The notes: generated by a model from the sequence alone, not told the origin. Positions 18,015-27,172 are shown, counted from the first letter of the stretch. The stretch is 64,000 nucleotides of DNA from Catellatospora vulcania (GCF_009720385.1 NZ_ML769304.1:124001-188000), one strand, 5' to 3'. Made by a program: numbers and translations.

Positions 18015-18314
18015 ATGACTGTCTCGGTACGACGTTTGGCCGTACTCGTACACGCCCTTCTGGTGATACCGCTGGTCGCGGTGTTCGTGGTGGTCGGCTC
18101 GGGGGATCCCGACGCCGGCTTCGGAACCGTGCTGCTCAGCATCCCGGTGCTGCTCGGCGGGGCGCCGTGGAGCATCCTCACCGCTCAGTTCACCGAGAAC
18201 GCCTCCCCGGGCCTGTTCGAGTTCCTCGTCGCCTTCCCGGCCCTGCTCAACCTCGGCCTGCACGTGGGCATCGGCGAGTACCTCGCCCGCAAGCGCGAGG
18301 CCGTCGCCGCCTGA
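18015..18314 (+). CDS. Small membrane protein (SCO4225-like)
   Basis: 99 residues with three hydrophobic stretches: VLVHALLVIPLVAVFVVVG, FGTVLLSIPVLLGGAPWSIL and LFEFLVAFPALLNLGLHVGI. A conserved-looking SGDPDAGF loop follows the first segment. It resembles the small SCO4225-type membrane family of streptomycetes, which has no known function. The preceding spacer carries a short GC-rich leader without a clear promoter. Confidence 0.55.
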   Translation: MTVSVRRLAVLVHALLVIPLVAVFVVVGSGDPDAGFGTVLLSIPVLLGGAPWSILTAQFTENASPGLFEFLVAFPALLNLGLHVGIGEYLARKREAVAA

Positions 18315-18372
18315 TCCGGCATCGCCGGCCGGGGTCGCGCCCACGACCCCGGCGGGCGAGGCGACCTCGGGG

Positions 18373-18419
18373 TTGACTAATCGGGTTGTTTCGATGAGTC
18401 TGTCGGGAGAGCGCTCTCC
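18373..18419 (+). promoter_or_regulatory. Promoter with LacI-type operator upstream of the GH3 gene
   Basis: A TTGACT hexamer (18373-18378) is followed after 14-17 bases by a weak -10-like stretch (GATGAGTCT), then immediately by the perfect 14-base palindrome GGAGAGCGCTCTCC (18406-18419). A central GCGC with flanking A/G-rich and T/C-rich arms is the hallmark of LacI-family operators such as CebR sites of actinomycetes. Its position just after the -10 would allow repression. The GH3 start is 75 bases further on. Confidence 0.6.
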
Positions 18420-18494
18420 AGCAGGTCCTGCCGACCGTGGCCGTCCCCCACCCGGCAAGGGCCTGTCCCGTCCCGTCTCCATCAGGAGCAGCCC

Positions 18495-21400
18495 ATGTCG
18501 CTCAGAACCACCGTCCGGCTGCCGTGGCGCAGCCGCGCGGGCCTGGCGGCGGCAGTCGCCGTCGTGCTCGCACTGCTCGCACAGTCCCTCGCCGGTGTGC
18601 CCGCGCAGGCCGCCGGCCCGCTGATCTCGCAGGGCAAGCCGGTCCTCGCCTCGTCGGTCGAGGGGGTTGGCACCCCGGCCGCCGCCGCCGTCGACGGCGA
18701 TCCCGGCACCCGCTGGTCCAGCCAGTTCAGCGATCCGCAGTGGATCCGCGTCGACCTCGGCGCGACCGCCGCGATCGACCAGGTGAAACTGGTCTGGGAG
18801 GCGGCGTACGCGACCGCCTTCCAGATCCAGGTGTCACCGGACGGCAACAACTGGACCAACATCTACACGACCACCACCGGCGCCGGCGGCACGCAGACCC
18901 TCGCCGTCACCGGCAGCGGCCGCTACGTGCGCGTGTACGGGACCGTGCGCGCGAACGGCTACGGCTACTCGCTGTGGGAGTTCCAGGTCTTCGGGACCAT
19001 CGGCGGACAGCCCAGCCCCAGCCCCAGCCCCAGCCCGAGTCCGAACCCGAACCCGGGCGGCACGCCGATCTCGGAGTTCAAGAAGGTCGAGGCGTCGTCG
19101 TACGAGGGCGGCAACGCCCCCGCCGCCGCCCTCGACGGCCGCACCACGACCCGCTGGTCCAGCCAGTTCAGCGACCCGCAGTGGATCCGGATCGACTTCG
19201 GCGGGGCCGCGACGATCTCGAAGGTCGTGCTGAACTGGGAATCCGCGTTCGCACGTGGCTACCGGATCGAGACGTCCAACGACGCGACGAACTGGACGAC
19301 GATCCACTCGACCACCACCGGCCCCGGTGGCGTCGAGACGCTCAACATCAGCGGCAGCGGCCGCTACCTGCGCCTCTACGGCACCGCACGGGCCACCGGC
19401 TACGGCTACTCGCTGTGGGAGCTGCAGGTGTTCGGCACCGTCAGCACGTCGGCGACGACGCCGCCGATGCTGTCCGGGCCGACCCGTCCCCCGGCGACCA
19501 CCGGCCAGTTCGCACTGACCGGCCCGGCCGACGCGGCGATGGTCACCGCCACCCGCCGACCGGCACTGAGCTGGAACGCGGTCGGCGGCGCGGCCCGCTA
19601 CCAGGTATGGACCAACATCAGCCGCACCGACTACGACTTCACCCAGCCCGGCAACCTCATCGACCTGTACACCAAGGTCGCCGAACCGACCGGCACGACC
19701 TACACGCCGACCTGGGACCTGCCGGACCGGTGGACCTACAAGTGGTACGTGGTCGCGGTCAACGCCTCCGGCGGCACGATCGGAGTGTCGAACATCCGCC
19801 GGTTCAGCGTCTACCTGCCGGTGCTGGAGAACGTCGCCGACGGCGTCAACGTCGTCAACGGCAGCCGCGACCTCAACAAGAACGGCGCCATCGAGCCGTA
19901 CGAGGACTGGCGGCAGCCGGTCGAGACGCGGGTCAACGATCTCCTCGGGCGGATGACGCTGGAGGAGAAGGCGTACCAGATGTTCTACAACGCCCAGACC
20001 TTCAACCGGTCGGGCTGGCACTTCGGGCCCGCCGAAGGCCCGGACCTGCACGGGTTCCTGACCTCGTCGGCGTCGACGCGGCTGGGCATCCCGTTCGTGT
20101 CGGCGGGTGACACCATCCACGGCTACAAGACCACCTACCCGACGCAGAGCGCGCTGGCCGCGACCAGGGACTACCCACTGGCGTACAAGCTGGGCGACAT
20201 GCAGCGGCGCGAGCAGCTCGAAGTCGGCACCCGCGGGGTGCTCGGGCCGCTGGCCGAGGTAGGCACGAAGGTGCTCTACCCGCGCATCCAGGAGGGCAAC
20301 GGGGAGAACGCCGACGTCGCCGCGGCGCAGGTGCGGGCCCTGGTGGCCGGTCTGCAGGGCGGTCCGGAGCTCAACCCGGCGTCGGTGCTGGCCACGGTCA
20401 AGCACTGGCCGGGCGAGGGCGCGGGCGGTGAGGCGCTGATCGTGTACGACGCGGTCACGATCAAGTACCACATGATCCCGTTCCGGGCGGCGATGGAGGC
20501 CGGCGCGGTCAACATCATGCCGGGGTACGCGGGCAGCTCGCTGCTCGACCCGGGCGGCCCGGGGGCCGGCGACAGCGCGCCGATCCTGGCGTACCTGCGC
20601 AACAACCTCGGGTTCACCGGTCTGATCACGACCGACTGGCTGCCCTCGGGCTCCTGGGTCGGCGCGGCCAAGGCCGGCTCGGACGTGATGGGCGGGGCCG
20701 ACCCGGGCGCGCCCGGCTACTCCATCGCCACGTTCACCGCCGGGGTCCCGGCGGCCCGCATCGACGACGCGGTCCGGCGCATCCTGCGGCTGAAGTTCCA
20801 GCTCGGCGTGTTCGAGGCGCCGTACGGGGACCCGGTCAACGGGCCGTACCGGATGCACCAGCCCGCGTACACGGCGCTGGCCAACCAGGCCTCGCGGGAG
20901 GCGATGACGCTGCTGAAGAACAACGGCGTGCTGCCGCTGCGGCTCAACGCCGGTGACAACATCGTCGTCGCCGGTCCCCGGGCCACGGACGCGCTCGCGT
21001 GCTGCATCTGGACCAGCTATTTCCACCAGGAGCACGGGTCCAAGAACATCATCGACGCGATCCGTACCCGGGCCGCGACCGCCGGAGTCAACGTCTACCA
21101 GGACACCGGTCCCGCGCCGAAGGTGGCGGTCGTCGCCGTCGGCGAGGGCTCGTACACCCACGCCACCAGCTGGGTGAAGGAGCAGCCGTACCTGCCGGCC
21201 GACCAGCTCGCGGTCATCCAGAACTTCCGCAACCAGAACATCCCGGTCGTGGTCGTGCTGGTGATGCCCAGGCCGTACGTCATCACCGAGTGGGACGGCC
21301 TGGCCGGGGCGACCGTGGTCACCTACCGCGGCGGTGAGGAGATGGGGCCGGCGCTGGCGTCGCTGCTGTTCGGCGACTACACGCCGAGCGGCAAGCTGCC

Positions 21401-21614
21401 GTGGCAGCTGCCCCGGGCGCTGAGCGACGTGCTGCGGCCGGGCGGCACCGACGTGCCCGCCGACGCGACCGAGTTCTGGGACCTGCCCTACGACCTGGGC
21501 GCGACCGCGGCCCAGCGCAACGAGATCCGGGCGCGGATCGACGCCGGACAGCCGGTGCCGACCACGTACGGCAACCCGCTCTACCCGTACGGAGCCGGCC
21601 GAACCGGCTGGTGA
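18495..21614 (+). CDS. Secreted GH3 glycoside hydrolase with two discoidin (F5/8C) domains
   Basis: 1039 residues. It has a Sec signal peptide with a basic start and a hydrophobic core, cleaved near residue 40 (PAQA-AG). Two F5/8 type C domains follow (about 43-172 and 193-315), each with a TRWSSQFSDPQWI motif and YGYSLWE near the end, joined by a Pro-Ser linker. After an Ig/FnIII-like module (335-440), the GH3 catalytic part starts near 459 (GAIEPYEDW), with TVKHWPGEG at 636 and the nucleophile Asp714 in LITTDWLPSG; the GH3_C domain starts about 800 (MTLLKNNGVLPL). GH3 enzymes are exo-acting beta-glucosidases or xylosidases. The discoidin domains should tether it to polysaccharide. Operator control suggests sugar induction. 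Confidence 0.92.
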   Translation: MSLRTTVRLPWRSRAGLAAAVAVVLALLAQSLAGVPAQAAGPLISQGKPVLASSVEGVGTPAAAAVDGDPGTRWSSQFSDPQWIRVDLGATAAIDQVKLVWEAAYATAFQIQVSPDGNNWTNIYTTTTGAGGTQTLAVTGSGRYVRVYGTVRANGYGYSLWEFQVFGTIGGQPSPSPSPSPSPNPNPGGTPISEFKKVEASSYEGGNAPAAALDGRTTTRWSSQFSDPQWIRIDFGGAATISKVVLNWESAFARGYRIETSNDATNWTTIHSTTTGPGGVETLNISGSGRYLRLYGTARATGYGYSLWELQVFGTVSTSATTPPMLSGPTRPPATTGQFALTGPADAAMVTATRRPALSWNAVGGAARYQVWTNISRTDYDFTQPGNLIDLYTKVAEPTGTTYTPTWDLPDRWTYKWYVVAVNASGGTIGVSNIRRFSVYLPVLENVADGVNVVNGSRDLNKNGAIEPYEDWRQPVETRVNDLLGRMTLEEKAYQMFYNAQTFNRSGWHFGPAEGPDLHGFLTSSASTRLGIPFVSAGDTIHGYKTTYPTQSALAATRDYPLAYKLGDMQRREQLEVGTRGVLGPLAEVGTKVLYPRIQEGNGENADVAAAQVRALVAGLQGGPELNPASVLATVKHWPGEGAGGEALIVYDAVTIKYHMIPFRAAMEAGAVNIMPGYAGSSLLDPGGPGAGDSAPILAYLRNNLGFTGLITTDWLPSGSWVGAAKAGSDVMGGADPGAPGYSIATFTAGVPAARIDDAVRRILRLKFQLGVFEAPYGDPVNGPYRMHQPAYTALANQASREAMTLLKNNGVLPLRLNAGDNIVVAGPRATDALACCIWTSYFHQEHGSKNIIDAIRTRAATAGVNVYQDTGPAPKVAVVAVGEGSYTHATSWVKEQPYLPADQLAVIQNFRNQNIPVVVVLVMPRPYVITEWDGLAGATVVTYRGGEEMGPALASLLFGDYTPSGKLPWQLPRALSDVLRPGGTDVPADATEFWDLPYDLGATAAQRNEIRARIDAGQPVPTTYGNPLYPYGAGRTGW

Positions 21615-21622
21615 ACGCGTTA

Positions 21623-21660
21623 CCGGACGGCCGCCCCGCGACATGGGGGCGGCCGTCCGG
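21623..21660. terminator. Strong hairpin terminator after the GH3 gene
   Basis: Two perfect 15-base arms (starting CCGGACGG and ending CCGTCCGG) with an eight-base loop, beginning nine bases after the GH3 stop. The remaining ~200 bases before the next gene contain two short palindromes (TCGCAC-5-GTGCGA at 21721 and CGTTGT-T-ACAACG at 21753) that may belong to the conservon promoter. Confidence 0.75.
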
Positions 21661-21867
21661 CCGGGTGCGCGCCCGGATCGGGCGAGCGCGAATCGGCCTC
21701 ACGGCTGAGCTTCGGGAGCGTCGCACGCGGTGTGCGACCTTGGCGGAACCGGCGTTGTTACAACGGGTCACGACTTCGCGTGAACACCCCGTCGCGGCCC
21801 CGTTCACTCGCGGGACGCGAGCACCACACGCCACCACCTCCACAGCGTCCTCTCCCGAGCGGGTGCC

Positions 21868-24168
21868 ATGAACGATTCCGACCCCCGACCGCCCCGCAAC
21901 CCCGGCCTGCGCAACAAGATCTTCGCCGTGCTCGCGTCGCTGGTGGCGCTGTGGGCGTTCGCCGCGTACGTCACCGTGGGGCAGGGGCTCAGCCTGGTCT
22001 GGCTGGCCGCGCTGGAGCAGCAGGTCGCCAAGCCGACCGAGTCGCTCATCGCGGCGATCCAGGCCGAGCGCCGCGAGTCGGTCACGTTCGCCGCGTCCGG
22101 GGCCGCCGCCGACCGGGGCGCGCTCGACGCCGCCCGCGCCGGCACCGACCAGGCCGTGCACCGGATGCGCGTTGCGCTGGAGGGGACCGTCGCGCAGTGG
22201 TCCACCAGCGAGGCCAGCGACGCCCGGCTGGCCGACCTGCTCACCGCGCTGAACGGCCTGCCCGACCGCCGTCTCGAACTGGACCGCGGCAGCCTGGACC
22301 GGGTGCGGGCGAACACGTACTTCACGGGATTGGCCCAGCTCGGCTTCGACGTGTACGGCACGTACACCGCCTGGGACGACTCGGACGTCATCTTCCATAC
22401 GTCCACGCTGGTGCTGCTGACCCACTCCCAGGAGATGATCTCCCGGGAGGACGCGGTGCTGTCCGGCGTGATCGGCGCGAACCTGTTCGCCGAAGCCGAC
22501 CGGGCCGCGTTCACCGAGCTGGTCGGCGCGCAGAAGTACCTGTCGACGCAGGTCGCCGAGCGGCTGCCGCAGCCGGAGAAGGCCCAGTACCTCCGGTTGC
22601 TGGACAGCCCCGAGATGCTGGCGCTGCGGACCCTGGAGGACCGGGTGATGCGGGCCCCGCCGGGCGCCGCCCCGGTCACCGACGCCGTGCAGTGGCGCGC
22701 CGCGGTCACCGGAGCCATCGACGCGACGCGCACGCTGGTGCTCGACCTGGCCGACCAGACCGTGGTCCGGTTCCGCCCGGCGATGATCGGCATCGTCGTC
22801 CAGCTGGTGCTGGCCGCCGGGCTCGGGCTGATCGCCGTGGTGCTGTCGATCCGGTTCACCATCCGGTCGCTGCGCTCGCTGCAGGCGCAGCTGGCACAGC
22901 TGCGGGCCGCCGCCCTGGACCTCGCGCACGTGCGGCTGCCCCGGGTCGTGGAGCGGCTGCGGCTCGGCGAGCAGGTCGACGTGGGCAAGGCAGCCCCGCC
23001 GCTGGCGTTCGGCGACGACGACATCGGGCAGGTGGGCCGCGCGTTCGACGTCGTGCAGCAGACCGCGATCCAGGCCACCGTCGACCAGGCAGAGCTGCGG
23101 CGCGGCGTACGCGATGTGTTCCTGAGCCTGGCGCACCGCATCCAGGCGCTGGTGCACCGCCAGCTGAAGATGATCGACCTGATGGAGCGGCAGGCCGCCA
23201 CCGACGAGGAGCTGGCCAAGCTGTTCCAGATCGACCACCTGGCCACCCGCATGCGGCGCAACGCGGAGAACCTGGTGGTGCTGTCCGGTGTGCCGGCCAG
23301 CCGTACCTACCGCGCCGCGGTGCCGATGGTCGACGTGCTGCGCGGCGCGCTGGCCGAGGTCGAGGACTACCCGCGGGTGCGGCTGCGAGCCGCAGAGCCG
23401 GCCGCGCTCGCGGGTCACGCCGCCGGTGACGTCATCCACCTGCTGGCGGAGCTGATGGAGAACGCGGTGTCGTTCTCCCCGCCGCACACCGACGTCGACG
23501 TGATCGGCCGCGCCGTGCCCGGCGGCTACCTGGTGGAGGTCAGCGACCGGGGCCTGGGCATGACCGACCTGGACCTGCAGGAAGCCAACCGGCAGCTGGC
23601 CGACCCGCCGGAGTTCCAGCTCGCCGGGGCCGCCCGGCTCGGCTTCTACGTGGTCGGCCGGCTGGCGCAGCGCTACCAGCTCGTGGTGCAGCTGCGCCGG
23701 TCGCCGCACGACGGGGTGACGGCCGCGGTGGTGATCCCCGCCGAGCTGATCGCGCGGACCGCGCCGGAGGTCGGCGACCGTCCCCGGGAGCGGCTGCTGG
23801 CCACCGTCGCGGCCGCGGCCGCGCTCAACCCGCACGCCCGCCGTCCCCTCGACCAGCCGGCCGGCGCGGACCCGGCGGCTGCCGCGCAGCCGGTCGGCGG
23901 CGACGACGACACCAAACTCACCCCCGCCGGGTTGCCGTGGCGCGAGAAGCGGCCCAAGCGGGTCGTGCCCCGCCCGCGCGACCTCGCCGAGGCCGAGCAG
24001 ACCCGCGACCTCGGCCGGACCGGGCCGTCGTATCCCAACGGCCGCGAGCCGCAGGAGGTCAGCCGGTTCCTGGCGGCCTACGCCGACGCCGCGCGGCAGG
24101 GCCGTGCGCACGCCGAGCTGACCGGACAGTCCCCGACCGCAGCACATCCGGAAGGACACCCATCGTGA
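21868..24168 (+). CDS. cvnA: Conservon sensor kinase-like protein (nitrate/nitrite-sensing NIT domain)
   Basis: 766 residues. A first membrane segment (KIFAVLASLVALWAFAAYV) is followed by a helical NIT-type extracellular domain of ~250 residues (AIQAERRESVTFAASG is the typical helix), a second segment near residue 305 (GIVVQLVLAAGLGLIAVVLS), a linker helix and an atypical HATPase domain (ELMENAVSFSPPHTDV, DRGLGMTDLDL). The usual phospho-acceptor His box is replaced by a degenerate helix (LSLAHRIQALVHRQLKMIDL). The Pro/Arg-rich tail is disordered. It is the first gene of a conservon, in which the kinase-like protein forms a membrane complex with the next three products, acting somewhat like a GPCR module in streptomycetes. 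Confidence 0.9.
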   Translation: MNDSDPRPPRNPGLRNKIFAVLASLVALWAFAAYVTVGQGLSLVWLAALEQQVAKPTESLIAAIQAERRESVTFAASGAAADRGALDAARAGTDQAVHRMRVALEGTVAQWSTSEASDARLADLLTALNGLPDRRLELDRGSLDRVRANTYFTGLAQLGFDVYGTYTAWDDSDVIFHTSTLVLLTHSQEMISREDAVLSGVIGANLFAEADRAAFTELVGAQKYLSTQVAERLPQPEKAQYLRLLDSPEMLALRTLEDRVMRAPPGAAPVTDAVQWRAAVTGAIDATRTLVLDLADQTVVRFRPAMIGIVVQLVLAAGLGLIAVVLSIRFTIRSLRSLQAQLAQLRAAALDLAHVRLPRVVERLRLGEQVDVGKAAPPLAFGDDDIGQVGRAFDVVQQTAIQATVDQAELRRGVRDVFLSLAHRIQALVHRQLKMIDLMERQAATDEELAKLFQIDHLATRMRRNAENLVVLSGVPASRTYRAAVPMVDVLRGALAEVEDYPRVRLRAAEPAALAGHAAGDVIHLLAELMENAVSFSPPHTDVDVIGRAVPGGYLVEVSDRGLGMTDLDLQEANRQLADPPEFQLAGAARLGFYVVGRLAQRYQLVVQLRRSPHDGVTAAVVIPAELIARTAPEVGDRPRERLLATVAAAAALNPHARRPLDQPAGADPAAAAQPVGGDDDTKLTPAGLPWREKRPKRVVPRPRDLAEAEQTRDLGRTGPSYPNGREPQEVSRFLAAYADAARQGRAHAELTGQSPTAAHPEGHPS

Positions 24169-24581
24169 CGGAGAAGACCGCAGCGACCGTCGACCTCGCG
24201 TGGCTGGTGGACGACCTGGTCCACCGGGTCGTCGAGGCCAGGTACGCCATCATCCTGTCCACGGACGGGCTGCTGATCGCCGGCTCGGCGGGGCTGGCGA
24301 AGGCCGACGCCGAGCACCTCGCGGCGGCCGCGGCCGGGATGAGCAGCCTGGCCCGGGGCGCCGGCCGGCACTTCGGCGACAGCGTGGTGCGCCGCACCAT
24401 GATCGAGTTCGGGACGGGGTATCTGTTCGTCACGTCGGCGGGCAACGGGGCCTGCCTGGCCGTGGTGTGCGGCAGCGACATCGACGTGGGCGTGGCCGCG
24501 TACGAAATGGAGATGCTGGTGGTCCGGGTGGGCCAGTACATCACCACACCGGTCCGCCAGCCCGCCGCGGCGCAGGGCTGA
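24165..24581 (+). CDS. cvnB: Roadblock/LC7 domain protein of the conservon
   Basis: 138 residues from GTG 24165, overlapping the kinase stop as GTGA. Roadblock/LC7 fold: DLAWLVDDLVHRVVEARYAIIL, STDGLLIAGSAGLAKADAEHL, and strands TGYLFVTSAG and ACLAVVCGSDIDVGVAAYEM. In related systems the roadblock protein acts as a GTPase-activating or scaffolding partner of the small GTPase (compare MglB/MglA). The tail PVRQPAAAQG is short. It should sit at the cytoplasmic membrane with CvnA and CvnD. Confidence 0.92.
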   Translation: MTEKTAATVDLAWLVDDLVHRVVEARYAIILSTDGLLIAGSAGLAKADAEHLAAAAAGMSSLARGAGRHFGDSVVRRTMIEFGTGYLFVTSAGNGACLAVVCGSDIDVGVAAYEMEMLVVRVGQYITTPVRQPAAAQG

Positions 24582-24585
24582 CCTG

Positions 24586-24951
24586 GTGGAGGCGCCACAG
24601 GAGCAGTGGCCCGACGCCGTGCCCGTGGTGCGGCCGTACGCGATGACGTCCGGCCGGACCACCCCGGTGCGCGGCGCGTTCGACCTCATCTCGATCGTGC
24701 TGGCCACCCGGCCGCCCGAACCTCACGACGGTCTGCACCCGGAGTCCGCGCAGATCATCCGGCAGAGCCAGGAGCCCGTGTCGGTCGCCGAGCTGGCTGC
24801 AGAGCTGGACCTGCCCGCGGGCACGGTCATGGTGCTGCTCGGCGACCTGCTGTCGCAGCGGCTCATCGTCACCCGTTCCCCTACCCCGGCCCGCGGTGTG
24901 GCGAGCCGACCTGTACTCGAGGCGGTCATCCATGGACTCCGTACGCTCTGA
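24586..24951 (+). CDS. cvnC: DUF742 protein of the conservon
   Basis: 121 residues from GTG 24586, four bases after the roadblock gene. The typical DUF742 layout is present: VVRPYAMTSGRTTPVRG at the N-terminus, then a winged-helix-like region PESAQIIRQSQEPVSVAELAAELDLPAGTVMVLLGDL and LIVTRSP. DUF742 proteins are the third member of conservons and may bind DNA or serve as an adaptor. The 3' end overlaps the GTPase start by 20 bases, so the two genes are coupled. Confidence 0.92.
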   Translation: MEAPQEQWPDAVPVVRPYAMTSGRTTPVRGAFDLISIVLATRPPEPHDGLHPESAQIIRQSQEPVSVAELAAELDLPAGTVMVLLGDLLSQRLIVTRSPTPARGVASRPVLEAVIHGLRTL

Positions 24952-25510
24952 CGCGGCACCGGTCGTGCTGCCCACCGCCGTGAAGATCCTCATCGCGGGG
25001 CACTTCGGCGTCGGCAAGACCACGATGGTCGGCGCGGTCAGCGAGATCCGCCCGCTGCGCACCGAGGAGGTGCTCACCGACGCCGGGATCGGGGTCGACG
25101 ACCTGTCCGGTGTGGAAGCCAAGACCCACACCACCGTCGCGATGGACTTCGGCCGCATCACCATCAGCCGCGACCTGGTCCTGTACCTGTTCGGCACCCC
25201 CGGCCAGGACCGCTTCTCGTTCCTCTGGGACGAGCTGGCCTCCGGCGCGATCGGCGCGGTGGTGCTGGCCGACACCCGCCGCCTCAAGGAGAGCTTCGCC
25301 TGCATCGACTACTTCGAGGAGCGCGAAACCCCGTTCGTGGTCGCCGTGAACTGCTTCGAAGGAGGCGAGCGCTTCACCCCGGCGGACGTCCAGCTGGCCC
25401 TGAACCTGGACCCCGGCACCCCCGTGCTGATGTGCGACGCCCGCGACCGCACCTCATCCCGCGCCGTCCTGGTCGCCCTGCTCCAACACGTGCTGTCGCT
25501 GCCCGTCTGA
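24932..25510 (+). CDS. cvnD: Conservon small GTPase-like ATP/GTP-binding protein
   Basis: 192 residues from ATG 24932. The P-loop is GHFGVGKTT (residues 23-31), switch-like segments carry TVAMDFGRITIS, the G3 motif is GTPGQDRF, and FVVAVNCFEG takes the place of NKxD. The C-terminal CDARDRTSSRAVLVALLQHVL resembles the G5 region. Conservon GTPases are related to MglA/Ras and pass the signal of the CvnA-B-C complex. They affect development, secondary metabolism or osmotic response in streptomycetes. All four products are encoded without gaps, so a single transcript is likely. Confidence 0.92.
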   Translation: MDSVRSDAAPVVLPTAVKILIAGHFGVGKTTMVGAVSEIRPLRTEEVLTDAGIGVDDLSGVEAKTHTTVAMDFGRITISRDLVLYLFGTPGQDRFSFLWDELASGAIGAVVLADTRRLKESFACIDYFEERETPFVVAVNCFEGGERFTPADVQLALNLDPGTPVLMCDARDRTSSRAVLVALLQHVLSLPV

Positions 25511-25513
25511 GGC

Positions 25514-25594
25514 ACGATCTTGCGGGAACCGTGGGTGCGACACGCGCCGTTCGGACGTATCGGCAACAGTTCGCGCAAGATCGTCGCGATCTTG
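25514..25594. terminator. Nested inverted repeats between the conservon and prs
   Basis: Arms of 16 bases (25514-25529, starting ACGATCTTGCG, and 25569-25584, ending CAAGATCGT) match with one mismatch. A second perfect hairpin CAAGATCG-TCG-CGATCTTG occupies 25576-25594. The two can switch pairing. The element lies between convergent genes and probably ends both transcripts. The AAGATCG core recurs in the 27198-27266 element. Confidence 0.6.
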
Positions 25595-25599
25595 GGCCG

Positions 25600-26538
25600 T
25601 CAGGAGAAAAGGGCGCTGACGGACTCGCCGTTGTGGATGCGGCGCATCGCCTCGGCCAGTGCGGGGGCCACGGAGAGCACCTTCAGCTTCGGAACGTGCT
25701 TTTCGGCGGCGATCGGCACCGTGTTCGTGCAGACGATCTCCAGCACGCCGTCCTGCTCGCTGAGGCGCTTGAGGGCGTTGTCGGAGAAGAGGCCGTGGGT
25801 GCAGGCCAGGCGGATGGAGCGCACGTTGAGGCCGCGCAGGTGCTCCATCAGCTCGATCACGGTGCTGCCTTTGGCGATCTCGTCGTCGAGGACGATCACG
25901 TGCTTGTCCGCGACGTCGCCGATGACCGCGCTGATCTGCACCCGGTCGTCGCTGTAGCGCTGCTTCGCGCCGGCCGCCACGGGTGTGCCGAGCAGCCGGG
26001 CGAACGCGGCCGCCTCCTTGGCGTTGCCGAGGTCGGGCGAGACTACGACGGTGTCGGCGAGGTCGTATTGCTTGAAGTAGGTCGCCAGTTCGCGCAGGGC
26101 GTGCAGGTGGTCGACCGGCATGCTGAAGAAGCCGTGGATCTGCGGCGAGTGCAGCGTCATCGCGAGCACCCGGTCGGCCCCGGCGGTGCGCAGCAGGTCG
26201 GCGACCAGCCGCCCGCCGATGGAGATGCGCGGGGCGTCCTTCTTGTCCGAGCGGGCGTAGGCGTAGTGCGGCATCACCACGGTGACCCGCCCCGCCGACG
26301 CGCCCCGGGCCGCGTCGAGCATCAGCAGCAGTTCGACCAGGTGTTCCTGCACGGGCGGCACGAGCGGCTGCACCAGGTACACGTCGCGGTCGCGGCAGTT
26401 CGCGCCGAGCTGCACTTCCAGGCAGTCGTTGGCGAAGCGCGACACCCGCACGGGGTGCAGCGGCACTTCCAGATGGGCACAGATCTCGGCCGCGAGTTCG
26501 GGATGGGCACTACCGCTGAACACCGCGATGTCACGCAC
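25600..26538 (-). CDS. prs: Ribose-phosphate diphosphokinase
   Basis: 312 residues from a GTG start. It makes PRPP from ribose 5-phosphate and ATP for nucleotide, His and Trp synthesis. Recognisable are VTVVMPHYAYARSDKKDAPR (flexible, catalytic His/Lys loop), MTLHSPQIHGFF, VVVSPDLGNAKEAAAFARLL and the PRPP-binding loop VIVLDDEIAKGSTVIE. In the housekeeping enzyme this last loop is usually DDMIDTGGT-like; here EIAKGST replaces it, so this copy may be a second, specialised Prs (the difference is visible, the paralogy is inferred). It is monocistronic. Confidence 0.86.
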   Translation of the reverse strand: MRDIAVFSGSAHPELAAEICAHLEVPLHPVRVSRFANDCLEVQLGANCRDRDVYLVQPLVPPVQEHLVELLLMLDAARGASAGRVTVVMPHYAYARSDKKDAPRISIGGRLVADLLRTAGADRVLAMTLHSPQIHGFFSMPVDHLHALRELATYFKQYDLADTVVVSPDLGNAKEAAAFARLLGTPVAAGAKQRYSDDRVQISAVIGDVADKHVIVLDDEIAKGSTVIELMEHLRGLNVRSIRLACTHGLFSDNALKRLSEQDGVLEIVCTNTVPIAAEKHVPKLKVLSVAPALAEAMRRIHNGESVSALFS

Positions 26539-26665
26539 GCCGGAATGGTAACCAGCACGTGGCCGTGCCGGGCGCCCAGGTGGGCCGCGCCGTCATCCGA
26601 TCGGGAATCCGACGACCCGCTCGGCTAGGGTCGATCACCGGGAACGGCGGAGGGGACGGCCACGG

Positions 26666-27172
26666 ATGGATCGGCAGGCGGAACTGCGCCGGGTGTTGGA
26701 GGGCCCGCTGCCCGGCGAGGTGAGCGAGCACTTCCTGCAGCGGTTCACCTTCACGGCCGACGACCCGCGTTCGGTCATCGCGCTGGCCCGCGACGCGCTC
26801 GCCACGGTGCTGGACCCCGGCCTCGTCTGGCCCGACCTGGTGCAGTGGCGGGAGCGGCTGCCCGAGCGCTTCGTGGCGGCGTGCGCACCGGAGCCGGATC
26901 CGGCCGCCGAGGACGAACAGGCACGGCGGCCTTCGACGACGCCGGAGCAGCGGCACCGGTATGAGACCACCGCCGCCTGGGAGCTGTCCGGCTGGCTCGG
27001 CTGGTTCGAGCCGGAGGAACTGGGCGACTCCCGCGGCTGGCAGTGGTGGGACGCCGGCCTGGACGGGCCCGCCGGGGGCTGGGTCGACGTCGAGATCGAG
27101 GGTCACCCGTTCCCCTCGGGTGCGCTGGAGTGGCTGCTGCGCGCGTCCGGCGCACACGACCTCGACAGCTGA
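26666..27172 (+). CDS. Hypothetical protein
   Basis: 168 residues with no membrane segment. It starts MDRQAELRRVLEGPLPGEVSEHF. The C-terminal half is very Trp-rich (WELSGWLGWFEPEELGDSRG, WQWWDAGLDGPAGGWVDVEI), a pattern found in small actinomycete proteins of unknown function. The acidic stretch EPDPAAEDEQA in the middle is likely a linker. Neither the neighbours nor a motif suggest a job. Confidence 0.55.
   Translation: MDRQAELRRVLEGPLPGEVSEHFLQRFTFTADDPRSVIALARDALATVLDPGLVWPDLVQWRERLPERFVAACAPEPDPAAEDEQARRPSTTPEQRHRYETTAAWELSGWLGWFEPEELGDSRGWQWWDAGLDGPAGGWVDVEIEGHPFPSGALEWLLRASGAHDLDS

Noticed and set aside
18834-21644. 936-codon minus-strand frame opposite the GH3 gene
   Set aside because: Antisense frame with Arg/Gly/Val bias; the plus strand has signal peptide, discoidin and GH3 motifs and its own terminator.
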